In this document: positions 16,119-23,843 of the stretch, one piece after another
Position numbering within the stretch: position 1 is the first letter of the stretch
Layout: every line of letters starts with the position of its first letter
Notes under the pieces: generated by a model
What the model saw: the letters and a program-made list of their open reading frames with translations, nothing else
What the model was told of the DNA's origin: nothing
The model's database searches: none
Assembly (NCBI GenBank): GCA_964406155.1
Contig: CAYOQR010000023.1
Location: 1-64,000, forward strand
Direction of reading: 5' to 3'
Length of the DNA stretch: 64,000 nucleotides
Source: Dongia_B sp964406155
Lineage (GTDB): Bacteria; Pseudomonadota; Alphaproteobacteria; Dongiales; Dongiaceae
Made by a program: the position numbers and the translations under genes

Positions 16119-16946
16119 ATGACGACCGCCGATCCCCGCATCGATCTCGACGCCTATTTCCAGCGCATCGGCTATGCGGGGCCGCGCGATGCCACACTGG
16201 AGACATTGCGGGCGCTGCATCTCCTGCACCCGCAGACGATTGCCTTCGAGAATCTCGATCCCCTGCTCGGTCGCCCGGTCGATCTCGATCCGGCGGCGGT
16301 AGCGCGCAAGTTGGTACACAGCCGGCGCGGCGGCTATTGCTTCGAACAGAACCTGCTGTTTCAGCTTGTGCTGGAGATGCTCGGCTTTCATGTTTCCGGC
16401 CTCGCAGCCCGGGTGCTGTGGACCCAGCCGGAGGATGCCATCACGGCGCGCAGCCACATGTTGCTCAAGATCGAACTGGAGGGTCACAGCTATATCGCCG
16501 ATATCGGTTTCGGCGGCCTGACCCTGACCGCACCCCTGCGTCTCGTCGCCAATGATATCCAGCAGACGCCGCACGGGCCTTTCCGCCTGCACCCGGTCGA
16601 GGGCGGCTTCAAGCTGCAGGCGCAACTGGATGAAAACTGGACAACGCTTTATCGCTTCGATCTGCTGCCGGCCTATGAGATCGATTATACCGTCAGCAAT
16701 TACTATCTCTCGACCCACCCCGACTCTTATTTCCGCAATGCCCTGATCGTGGCACGGCCGACACCGACCGGGCGCCAGGCGCTGCTCAACAACCGCTACA
16801 GTGTCTATGGGCTCGACGGCACCGTCGAACGCCGCGAATTGACAATGGCGGCGGAATTTCATCATCTCCTCGATACACAATTCGGCCTGACTGTGCCGGA
16901 TCTTCCTGCCTTCGATGCCGCCCTGACGCGCCTCGGCCTGATTTGA
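16119..16946 (+). CDS. Arylamine N-acetyltransferase
   Basis: A 275-residue cytoplasmic enzyme that moves an acetyl group from acetyl-CoA to arylamines, hydrazines or related amines. The catalytic triad is visible: Cys74 in RRGGYCFEQN, His113 in RSHM and Asp128 in ADIGFGG. IAFENLDPLLGRPVDLD near residue 41 is the usual N-terminal family word. Length fits the family. It stands alone; its stop codon lies within a short tandem repeat, and the next gene (type II NADH dehydrogenase) follows by 114 bp. Confidence 0.93.
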   Translation: MTTADPRIDLDAYFQRIGYAGPRDATLETLRALHLLHPQTIAFENLDPLLGRPVDLDPAAVARKLVHSRRGGYCFEQNLLFQLVLEMLGFHVSGLAARVLWTQPEDAITARSHMLLKIELEGHSYIADIGFGGLTLTAPLRLVANDIQQTPHGPFRLHPVEGGFKLQAQLDENWTTLYRFDLLPAYEIDYTVSNYYLSTHPDSYFRNALIVARPTPTGRQALLNNRYSVYGLDGTVERRELTMAAEFHHLLDTQFGLTVPDLPAFDAALTRLGLI

Positions 16947-16982
16947 TACCCCTGATTTGACGCCCGCCTGATTTGACGACCA
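16937..16982. repeat. Short tandem repeat, three units of 14-16 bp
   Basis: CCTGATTTGA recurs at 16937, 16951 and 16967. The first unit holds the last codons and stop of the N-acetyltransferase gene, so the array grew from the gene end. Confidence 0.6.
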
Positions 16983-17060
16983 GTCCGACTCTGGCTACAA
17001 GAATCCGGGGATTCGCCGCGTCCGGTTGCTGAGTATCGCGGCCATCGACAAGGAGCGCCT

Positions 17061-18434
17061 ATGCAACAGCAGGACGCAGCCTCCCGGCGGACCATGCCCA
17101 TCTCCGACCGCCATCGCATCGTCATTGTCGGCGGCGGTGCCGGCGGCCTCGAACTCGCGACCAAGCTGGGCGACCGACTGGGACGCAGGGGTCAGGCCGA
17201 GATCGTGCTGGTCGATGCCAATCCCACCCATCTCTGGAAGCCGCTGCTGCACGAAGTCGCCGCCGGCACGCTCAATTCCTATCAGGACGAATTGAACTAT
17301 CTCGCCCATGCCCGCTATCACGGCTACCGGTTCCAGTTCGGGCGCATGACCGGCCTCGACCGCGCACGGCGCGAGATCGAACTGGCGCCCGTCATCGGCG
17401 ATGATGGGCGCGAGATCGTCGGCCTCCGGCATCTGCATTACGACACGCTGATCCTGGCGGTCGGCAGCGTCAGCAACGATTTCGGCACGCCGGGCGCCAA
17501 GGAGCATTGCCGCTTCCTCGACAGCCGCGCCGAGGCCGAGGCATTGCATCGCGAATTGCTGTCTGTCCTGGCCAGCGCCCTCGACCGGGAATCGACGGAA
17601 CGCGGCGCCGCACGGATCGGCGTCGCCATCATCGGCGGCGGCGCGACCGGCGTGGAACTCGCGGCGGAACTGCATCAAGCGGTGGAAGTCCTCTCTTACT
17701 ACGCCGATCCGATCCGCGAGGACCTGCTGCAGATCAGCATCATCGAAATGGCCGACCGCCTGCTCCCGCCTTTGCCCGAGCGCCTGGCAGCCTCCGTCAC
17801 CGAAGCCTTGCGTAAGCTCGGCGTGGCCGTCCTCACCAAGGCCAAAGTCGCCAGGATCGACGCCAATCAGGTGGAGCTGGCCGACGGCCGTATCATTCCC
17901 GCCGAGATCCGTGTCTGGGCCGCCGGCATCAAGGCGCCGGATTTCCTGCGCGGCCTCGGCGGCCTGGAGAATTTCCGCAACGGCCAGCTCATGGTGCGCC
18001 CGACCCTGCAGACCACCCTGGACGATGCAGTCTTCGCCTTCGGCGATTGCGCCCATTGCCCTGTCGCCCCCGGTAGCGACCAAGCGGTGCCCGCCCGCGC
18101 CCAGGCCGCGCATCAGCAGGCGGATCTCCTGGCGAAGGGCCTGATCCAGCGCATCGAAGCCCTGCGCGCCGGCCGCACGCCGCCGCCTCTGCCGGAATAC
18201 CGCTACAGCGATTTCGGCTCGCTGGTCTCGCTCAGCCGCTATACCGCTTTCGGCACGCTGATGGGTGGCGTCTTCCGCAAGAGCCACATGATCGACGGCT
18301 GGTTTGCGCGCTTCGCCTATATCTCGCTCTACCGCATGCATCAGATGGCGCTGCACGGCCTCTGGCGCACGCTGATTCTCATCCTCACCAACCGGCTGCA
18401 GCGCATGACGCAGCCCAGCCTCAAGATGCACTGA
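17061..18434 (+). CDS. ndh: Type II NADH:quinone oxidoreductase (NDH-2)
   Basis: A 457-residue flavoprotein. The FAD-binding glycine motif is VGGGAGGLE near residue 27 and the NADH-binding one is IIGGGATGVELAAEL near residue 190; AFGDCAH near residue 325 is the conserved FAD-contacting loop. The C-terminal part (SLYRMHQMALHGLWRTLILILTNRL) is the amphipathic membrane anchor. It passes electrons from NADH to quinone without proton pumping on the inner face of the membrane. CAAGGAG lies 7 bp before the ATG. A strong hairpin follows the stop. Confidence 0.92.
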   Translation: MQQQDAASRRTMPISDRHRIVIVGGGAGGLELATKLGDRLGRRGQAEIVLVDANPTHLWKPLLHEVAAGTLNSYQDELNYLAHARYHGYRFQFGRMTGLDRARREIELAPVIGDDGREIVGLRHLHYDTLILAVGSVSNDFGTPGAKEHCRFLDSRAEAEALHRELLSVLASALDRESTERGAARIGVAIIGGGATGVELAAELHQAVEVLSYYADPIREDLLQISIIEMADRLLPPLPERLAASVTEALRKLGVAVLTKAKVARIDANQVELADGRIIPAEIRVWAAGIKAPDFLRGLGGLENFRNGQLMVRPTLQTTLDDAVFAFGDCAHCPVAPGSDQAVPARAQAAHQQADLLAKGLIQRIEALRAGRTPPPLPEYRYSDFGSLVSLSRYTAFGTLMGGVFRKSHMIDGWFARFAYISLYRMHQMALHGLWRTLILILTNRLQRMTQPSLKMH

Positions 18435-18448
18435 CCTTCGTCAAGCAT

Positions 18449-18483
18449 CATCGCCCCTGCTTCGATCCGACGCAGGGGCGATG
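18449..18483 (+). terminator. GC-rich hairpin after ndh
   Basis: CATCGCCCCTGC at 18449-18460 and GCAGGGGCGATG at 18472-18483 pair perfectly over 12 bp, loop 11 nt, starting 15 bp after the stop. There is no T run, so termination is probable but not certain. Confidence 0.6.
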
Positions 18484-18622
18484 CGTATGCCGCATCAATT
18501 CGTCATCCGCCCGTTGCGTGTTTGTCACAAAGCGCTGCTACCAAGGCGCCGCACCTGTCGATGCCCTGACATCGCGGTGATCCTCTTCGTGACGACATTC
18601 ATCTGAAGCTGCAGGAATAACG

Positions 18623-19771
18623 ATGACGACTTTCACCTCACCCACCTTGCTCACGCGCCCCCTGACCCGTCGTAATCTGCTGCGGACTGCCGCCGCCTCG
18701 GCCGTCGCGGCGCCTTTCGTGACACGCGGCACCTTCGCCCGTGCCTCGTCCGGCGAATTGAAGATCACCGCCTGGGCCGGCTATCTGTCGGATGAATTGC
18801 TGGCGGCCTTCCAGAACGAAACCGGCATCAAGACCTCGTATACGCCCTATGGCACGAATGACGAGCTCTTGAACCAGATGAAGGTCAATCAAGGCGCTGG
18901 TTTCGATGTGATCTGGCCGGCGGTGGACCGCGTGCCGAATTACGTCGAGGCCAATCTGATTCAGCCGATCGACGAGAGCAAGGTCGAATGGGACCGCTGC
19001 ATCGAAAGCGCCGTCGAAGGCTCGAAGACGCTGGGCGCCGTGGTCGCCGGCAAGCGTTATCAGGTGCCGACCGATTGGGGTACAGAGGCCCTCACCTTCG
19101 ACAAGAACAGGATGCCGCTGGAATATGGCAAGGCCTCCTATGGCAATCTCTGGGGCCCCGACATGACCGGCAAGGTCACCGTGCGCGGCCATTCCGCCCT
19201 GGTCGGCCTCGGTCTCTGGCTCGAAGCCCAGGGCAAGCTGCCGAAGCCCCTGCGCGACAGCTTCAAGGACGAAGCGACCATGCGCGCGAATTACGACGTC
19301 ATCATCGCCGAGGCGATCAAGCGCAAGGGCAATATCGCCCAGTTCTGGTCCAACGAGAACGAAGCCCAGGGTGCCTTCCGCACCAATGGCTGCATCCTCG
19401 GTCAGACCTGGGATTCCTCGGCCGGCGGCCTCGCCAAGGAAGGCCTGCCGATTGGCTATGTCGCGCCGATCGAAGGCGCGCTCGCCTGGATGGAAGGCGT
19501 CTCCATTCCGGTCGGTGCGGTCAATACCACCCAGGCCTATGCCTTCATCAACTGGATGCTGACGCCGAAAGCCGGCGCCATGTATGCCACCCATACCTCG
19601 ATCAACACCACGGCGAAGGGCGCCGAGGCGCTGTTGCCGGAAGCCTCCAAGGCCTTCTTCACCGCCGCCTATCCGGGCGATGCGCTGCAGCGCCTGTGGT
19701 GGTGGCCGGTCCAGGAAAGCTGGTTCGTCGAACGCCGCAGCGAGTATCAGGACAAGTTCCTCAGCGCCTGA
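18623..19771 (+). CDS. Periplasmic solute-binding protein, spermidine/putrescine type
   Basis: A 382-residue protein with a twin-arginine signal (TRRNLLRTAAASAVAAPF near residues 13-30). The mature part starts around LKITAWAGYLSDELLAAFQNETGIK, typical of PotD-type binding proteins, and has GAGFDVIWPAVD, VPTDWGTEALTFD and QTWDSSAGG. It should capture the substrate in the periplasm for the three genes downstream. The exact substrate (polyamine or another small cation or amino acid) cannot be told from sequence. It is followed by a 118-bp gap, then ATPase and two permeases. Confidence 0.9.
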   Translation: MTTFTSPTLLTRPLTRRNLLRTAAASAVAAPFVTRGTFARASSGELKITAWAGYLSDELLAAFQNETGIKTSYTPYGTNDELLNQMKVNQGAGFDVIWPAVDRVPNYVEANLIQPIDESKVEWDRCIESAVEGSKTLGAVVAGKRYQVPTDWGTEALTFDKNRMPLEYGKASYGNLWGPDMTGKVTVRGHSALVGLGLWLEAQGKLPKPLRDSFKDEATMRANYDVIIAEAIKRKGNIAQFWSNENEAQGAFRTNGCILGQTWDSSAGGLAKEGLPIGYVAPIEGALAWMEGVSIPVGAVNTTQAYAFINWMLTPKAGAMYATHTSINTTAKGAEALLPEASKAFFTAAYPGDALQRLWWWPVQESWFVERRSEYQDKFLSA

Positions 19772-19889
19772 TCGCCGCGGTCTCACAAATTTCACCGGCA
19801 CTGCATCTCTCACAACAAGGGACGGGGCACATCTGTGTCCCGTCCTCTTGCCGCTGCTCCCCTCTCACCGCCCGGTAAGCCTGCCCGAC

Positions 19890-21008
19890 ATGACCCATTC
19901 CGTAGACCTCATCGATGTCGAGATGATCTTCAACAAGACCCATGCGGTCAAAAGATTGTCCCTCGCCGTCGAACCGGGTGAATTCTTTTCCATTCTCGGC
20001 CCCTCCGGCTGCGGCAAGACCACCCTGCTGCGGCTGATCGCCGGTTTCCTCGAACCGAGCGCCGGACGTGTGCTGATCGGCGGCCGGGACATGGCCGGCC
20101 TCGCCGCCAACCGGCGGCCGACCTCGATGATCTTCCAGTCGCTCGCCCTCTTCCCCCTGATGCCGGTCTGGGAAAACATCGCCTTCGGGCTGGAGGCGCG
20201 CGGCATGGCGAAGAAGGAGCGCCGCCACCGGGCCGAGGCCCTATTGGAGGTCGTTGCTTTGCCCGGCTATGGCGATCGCATGGTGCATGAGCTTTCCGGC
20301 GGCCAGCGCCAGCGCGTCGCCATCGCCCGTGCTTTGGCGGTGGAGCCTCAGGTCCTGCTGCTGGACGAGCCGCTCTCGGCGCTCGATCTCAAACTGCGCC
20401 AGCATATGCGGGCCGAATTGCGCGCCTTGCAGAAGCGCACCGGCGTCACCTTCGTCTACATCACCCATGACCAGTCCGAGGCCATGGCCATGTCCGACCG
20501 CGTCGCGGTGATGAATGCCGGGGCGCTGCAGCAGGTGGCGACGCCGCGTGAGCTCTATGACGATCCCGCCACCGCCTTCGTCGCCGAATTCGTCGGCGAG
20601 ACCAATGCCATCGCCGGCACGATCCTCGACATCGCCGGCGGCCTTGCCTTGCTCGACAGCCCGATCGGCCGCTTCGTCGGCCGGACCGGTGCCGGCCTGC
20701 GCAGGGGCACCGCCGCCCGGCTCTATGTCCGCCCCGAGGTGATCACCTGCGATGCCATCACCGGCGCGGCCTTTGCCGATGATGAATCCGCCGGCAACCG
20801 CCTGACCGCCCGGACCGAGCGCTTGGATTTCGAAGGCGCCTTCGCCATGGCCCATGCGGTCGTCGCCCAGGGCGGCCAGTCGGTTCCCCTGCAAGTGGCG
20901 ATCCCCGGCATCCAGCTCGAGACAGCCCCCGCCATCGGCCAGACGGCGACCTTCGGCTTCGCACCCGAGCATGCCGTCATCCTCTCCGAGGCGCCGGCCG
21001 ATGCCTGA
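19890..21008 (+). CDS. ABC importer ATPase, spermidine/putrescine (PotA) type
   Basis: A 372-residue protein. The nucleotide-binding domain has Walker A GPSGCGKTT at 37-45, the signature LSGGQRQR, Walker B VLLLDEPLSALD and the ITHDQSEAM switch. Residues about 245-372 form the TOBE regulatory domain. The ATG at 19890 fits the family start (MTHSVDLIDVEMIF); the frame is open further upstream but that part is out of character. It overlaps the first permease gene by 8 bp, so translation is coupled. Confidence 0.92.
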   Translation: MTHSVDLIDVEMIFNKTHAVKRLSLAVEPGEFFSILGPSGCGKTTLLRLIAGFLEPSAGRVLIGGRDMAGLAANRRPTSMIFQSLALFPLMPVWENIAFGLEARGMAKKERRHRAEALLEVVALPGYGDRMVHELSGGQRQRVAIARALAVEPQVLLLDEPLSALDLKLRQHMRAELRALQKRTGVTFVYITHDQSEAMAMSDRVAVMNAGALQQVATPRELYDDPATAFVAEFVGETNAIAGTILDIAGGLALLDSPIGRFVGRTGAGLRRGTAARLYVRPEVITCDAITGAAFADDESAGNRLTARTERLDFEGAFAMAHAVVAQGGQSVPLQVAIPGIQLETAPAIGQTATFGFAPEHAVILSEAPADA

Positions 21009-21882
21009 TCTCTTCAAGCGCTTCGGTCACGGGCTGGGATCGCTCTTCGTCATCCTGGTCGCGGTCTGGCTAGCCGGCCTCGTCCTGATGCCCAATCTGA
21101 TGATGCTGGACTTCGCCCTGCGGCCCAATCTCCCGCCAGCCCAAATCGGCGGCCCGACGGATATCTATTCGCTCGACAATTTCGCTTATCTCGCAGGGCA
21201 GCCCATCCATCGGCTGATTTTCCTGAAGACCATCTGGGCCAGCGGCCTCGTCACCCTCACCACCCTGATCCTCTGCTATCCCCTTGCCTATTGGCTGGCC
21301 GTGGCGGCGGCACCCCGGCGCGCGGCGCTGGTGCTGCTCGCCCTCACCATTCCCTTCTGGATGAACGAGGTGCTGCGCTCGCTCGCCTGGTACATCCTGC
21401 TCAGCCTGCAGGGCCCGCTGAACGCCCTGCTGCAGGTATTGGGCATGATCGACCAGCCGGTGCGCTGGTATGGCGATCTCGGCGTGCTGGCCGGCATGAC
21501 CTACGGCTATATCCTCTTCATGCTGTTCCCGATCTATAATTCCATCGCCACCATCGACCGGGCACAGATCGATGCCGCCCGCGATCTCGGCGCCTCCACC
21601 CTTCGCATCCATCGCCGCGTGATCGTGCCCCATGCCAAGGCCGGCATCGCCACCGGCTGCATGTTCACCTATATGCTGGCGGCCGGCAGCTACGTGGCAC
21701 CCGCCTTGCTCGGCGCGCCGGGCAGCCGCTGGTTCACGCAACTGATCTATGAATGGTTCTTCGAGGGCGGCAACTGGAACCGGGGCGCGGCCTATGCCCT
21801 GCTGCTGTTGCTGCTCTGCCTCGCCGTCGTGCTCTGCACCTTGCGCCTGTTCCGCGTCAATCTCGTGAGCGTGACGAAATGA
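21001..21882 (+). CDS. ABC importer permease 1, PotB type
   Basis: A 293-residue inner membrane protein with about six hydrophobic segments, starting with a helix near residues 14-35. The cytoplasmic EAA loop is DAARDLGASTLRIHRRVIVPHAKAGI, which docks on the ATPase. NEVLRSLAWYILL is a word typical of the spermidine/putrescine family. It overlaps the ATPase gene by 8 bp and the second permease gene by 4 bp. Confidence 0.92.
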   Translation: MPDLFKRFGHGLGSLFVILVAVWLAGLVLMPNLMMLDFALRPNLPPAQIGGPTDIYSLDNFAYLAGQPIHRLIFLKTIWASGLVTLTTLILCYPLAYWLAVAAAPRRAALVLLALTIPFWMNEVLRSLAWYILLSLQGPLNALLQVLGMIDQPVRWYGDLGVLAGMTYGYILFMLFPIYNSIATIDRAQIDAARDLGASTLRIHRRVIVPHAKAGIATGCMFTYMLAAGSYVAPALLGAPGSRWFTQLIYEWFFEGGNWNRGAAYALLLLLLCLAVVLCTLRLFRVNLVSVTK

Positions 21883-22745
21883 CCGCCGCCACTTCGCTTT
21901 CCGCCGCATCCCCGGCGTCAACGAGCTTACGCCGCACCAGCGGCTGGGCCGCCGCCATCGATGCGATCCCGCGCCTTCTTTTCCTGCTCTATCTGGTGGC
22001 CCTGCTCGCTTACATCTTCGTGCCGCTCGGGGTGATGGGGGCCGCCACCTTCAACACCAGCCGCTTCCCCACCGTCACGCCCTGGCTCGGCACCACCCTG
22101 GACTGGTTCACCGCCTTGGCCAACGACCAGGCCATGCGCGACGCCCTCGTCACCTCCTTCCTCATCGCCGCCGGAGTAATCGCCTTTTCCCTGCCGGTCG
22201 GCACCGCCGCCGCGCTCGTGCTGACCAGCCTGCATGGCCGGGCCCGGGGCTTCCTCTACGCCGTGATGGTCTCGCCCTTGCTGATGCCCGGCGTGGTGAT
22301 CGGCATCTCCACGCTCATCTTCTGGCGCGGCTTCGGCATCGGCGGCGGCCTGACGCTGATCGTGCTGGCGCAATCCAGCTTCATCACCGCCTATGTCATG
22401 CTGATGGTCGCCGCCCGCCTGCACCGCTTCGACCGCATCCAGGAAGAAGCCGCCCTTGGCCTCGGCGCCTCCAAAGGACTGATCTTCCGCCGCATCCTGC
22501 TCCCCTATCTACGGCCCTCATTATTGGCCGCCGGCACCATCGCCTTCATGCAGTCGATCGAGAACTACAACACCACCCTCTTCGTGCGCGGTGTCGAAAC
22601 CCCGCTGACGATCTTCATCGCGACCAAGGTCCGTACCGGTCTCACCCCCGCCGTGAACGCCCTCGGCCTCACCCTGATGCTCGTCACCATCATCGGCGCC
22701 ATCCTCTGGGAACTCGCCCGCCGCCGCATCCGTCCGGCGCACTAA
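21879..22745 (+). CDS. ABC importer permease 2, PotC type
   Basis: A 288-residue inner membrane protein. After a polar N-terminus come about six helices; the EAA loop is QEEAALGLGASKGLIFRRILLPYLRPSLLAA. YIFVPLGVMGAATFNTSRFP is the usual PotC-type opening. Its ATG overlaps the previous stop as ATGA. Binding protein, ATPase and two permeases together are a complete importer. Dispersed repeats follow the stop immediately. Confidence 0.92.
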   Translation: MTAATSLSAASPASTSLRRTSGWAAAIDAIPRLLFLLYLVALLAYIFVPLGVMGAATFNTSRFPTVTPWLGTTLDWFTALANDQAMRDALVTSFLIAAGVIAFSLPVGTAAALVLTSLHGRARGFLYAVMVSPLLMPGVVIGISTLIFWRGFGIGGGLTLIVLAQSSFITAYVMLMVAARLHRFDRIQEEAALGLGASKGLIFRRILLPYLRPSLLAAGTIAFMQSIENYNTTLFVRGVETPLTIFIATKVRTGLTPAVNALGLTLMLVTIIGAILWELARRRIRPAH

Positions 22746-22764
22746 GGGGTATTGCCCAGAGGAA

Positions 22765-22831
22765 CTCTAGAAACGGATTCAGCTTCCAGATTGAAGCAAG
22801 CACACCTCAATCTGAAAGTATCGCGCTCTAG
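22765..22831. repeat. R4 palindromic repeat, short copy
   Basis: Starts CTCTAGAAACGGATTCAGC and ends TATCGCGCTCTAG, with an imperfect hairpin (TTCCAGATTGAAGC and CACCTCAATCTGAA) between. It shares its end sequences and TTCAG-TTGAAG core with the larger copy at 34620-34757, in the opposite sense. Confidence 0.6.
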
Positions 22832-22868
22832 GTTGCTAACAATGTAAACGGCCCTTATTTCGCAAATG

Positions 22869-23006
22869 CCCCTCACCCCAACCCTCTCCCCGCTGATCGC
22901 GGGGCGAGGGAGCTTAAGCGCGACAGGCTTCACCAATGCGAAAGGTCTCAACCAAACACGATAACCTCCCTCGCCCCACTTGCGGGGAGAAGGTCGGGGT
23001 GAGGGG
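22869..23006. repeat. R2 repeats, facing pair
   Basis: CCCTCACCCCAACCCTCTCC at 22870 and its mirror form GGAGAAGGTCGGGGTGAGG near 22985 face each other across about 90 bp; each half carries its own inner stem (CCCCGC/GCGGGG and CGCCCCACTTGCGGGG). No gene lies here. Confidence 0.75.
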
Positions 23007-23026
23007 TAGCTACAGCCGCTCAATTC

Positions 23027-23656
23027 TCAATGATTGATATCCCGGCTCATCACCACGACGATGCCGCCAGGTTCGATCTCGTTGTTGCGGTATTTGGTTT
23101 CGGCGGCGGCGTCGATCATCTGGCGGTTGCGCAGATAGGCCTCGATCAGTTGCCGCTCATCCGCCTGGCGAACCCGTTCCCGGTCCAGCAGCGCGCCGCG
23201 CGTCACCGCGCAGGAGACCGCTGAGCCGCCATCGGTTGCGTAGAAGCGCACCCATTCATGCAGGTTGTCGTAATGGATCTTCGAGCTGTCGAAGATCAGC
23301 GTTACCTCGCGCTCCACTTGGCCGCGCCGAGCGAAGGCGTCGAGGTCCTGCGCAGCGATGAAGACCTCGCCGTTCCGCCGACGCGCGCCGCTCTGGTATT
23401 TCCACGCGGCGATGCCCTCGATCTTGCGGCGCTGCCGCTCGAAACCCGCGAGCAGTTCCTCCAACCCCGCCTCATGCAGATGGCAGAGATCGCCCAGCGC
23501 CACTTTATGGATCAGGCAGATGACCGGCAGCCCGCTGTTGTCAATTCCGGCGCCGCTATCCGTTGTGCCGCCTGCATCGGCGTCGCGGGCGTCGAAGCGG
23601 ACGGATTCCCGTTCGGCATTCCATTGTCCCGGCTGTGCCAGGAAGTGCAGGCCCAT
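23027..23656 (-). CDS. Tandem DUF1488-like protein
   Basis: A 209-residue protein that appears to hold two copies of one small domain. Copy 1 (about 18-110): VRFDA, VICLIHKVALGDL, EELLAGFERQRRKIEGIAAWKY. Copy 2 (about 130-209): VRFYATDGG, VSCAVTRGALLD, RQLIEAYLRNRQMIDAAAETKY. This VRF-A-DG / C-(I,V)-AL-D / R-I-AA-KY pattern is that of DUF1488, normally a single domain of about 85 residues. Function of the family is unknown. GGAGGAC lies 8 bp before the ATG. Flanked by R2 repeats. Confidence 0.6.
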   Translation of the reverse strand: MGLHFLAQPGQWNAERESVRFDARDADAGGTTDSGAGIDNSGLPVICLIHKVALGDLCHLHEAGLEELLAGFERQRRKIEGIAAWKYQSGARRRNGEVFIAAQDLDAFARRGQVEREVTLIFDSSKIHYDNLHEWVRFYATDGGSAVSCAVTRGALLDRERVRQADERQLIEAYLRNRQMIDAAAETKYRNNEIEPGGIVVVMSRDINH

Positions 23657-23843
23657 GACCTAGTCCTCCCGTATAACCCGGCCACCTTTTACCTCAGGTG
23701 ACTCAGTCCTCCCATTTCCCGGCGGTCGCGGCGGCCGCTTCCGGGAACCGGCGATCAGGATATCACGATCCCGCCGGAAACCGCTGAAAATGAGGCGTCA
23801 GGAGATGAGCCTTGCCCGATGTCTCACTTACTCCGCCCGCCCC

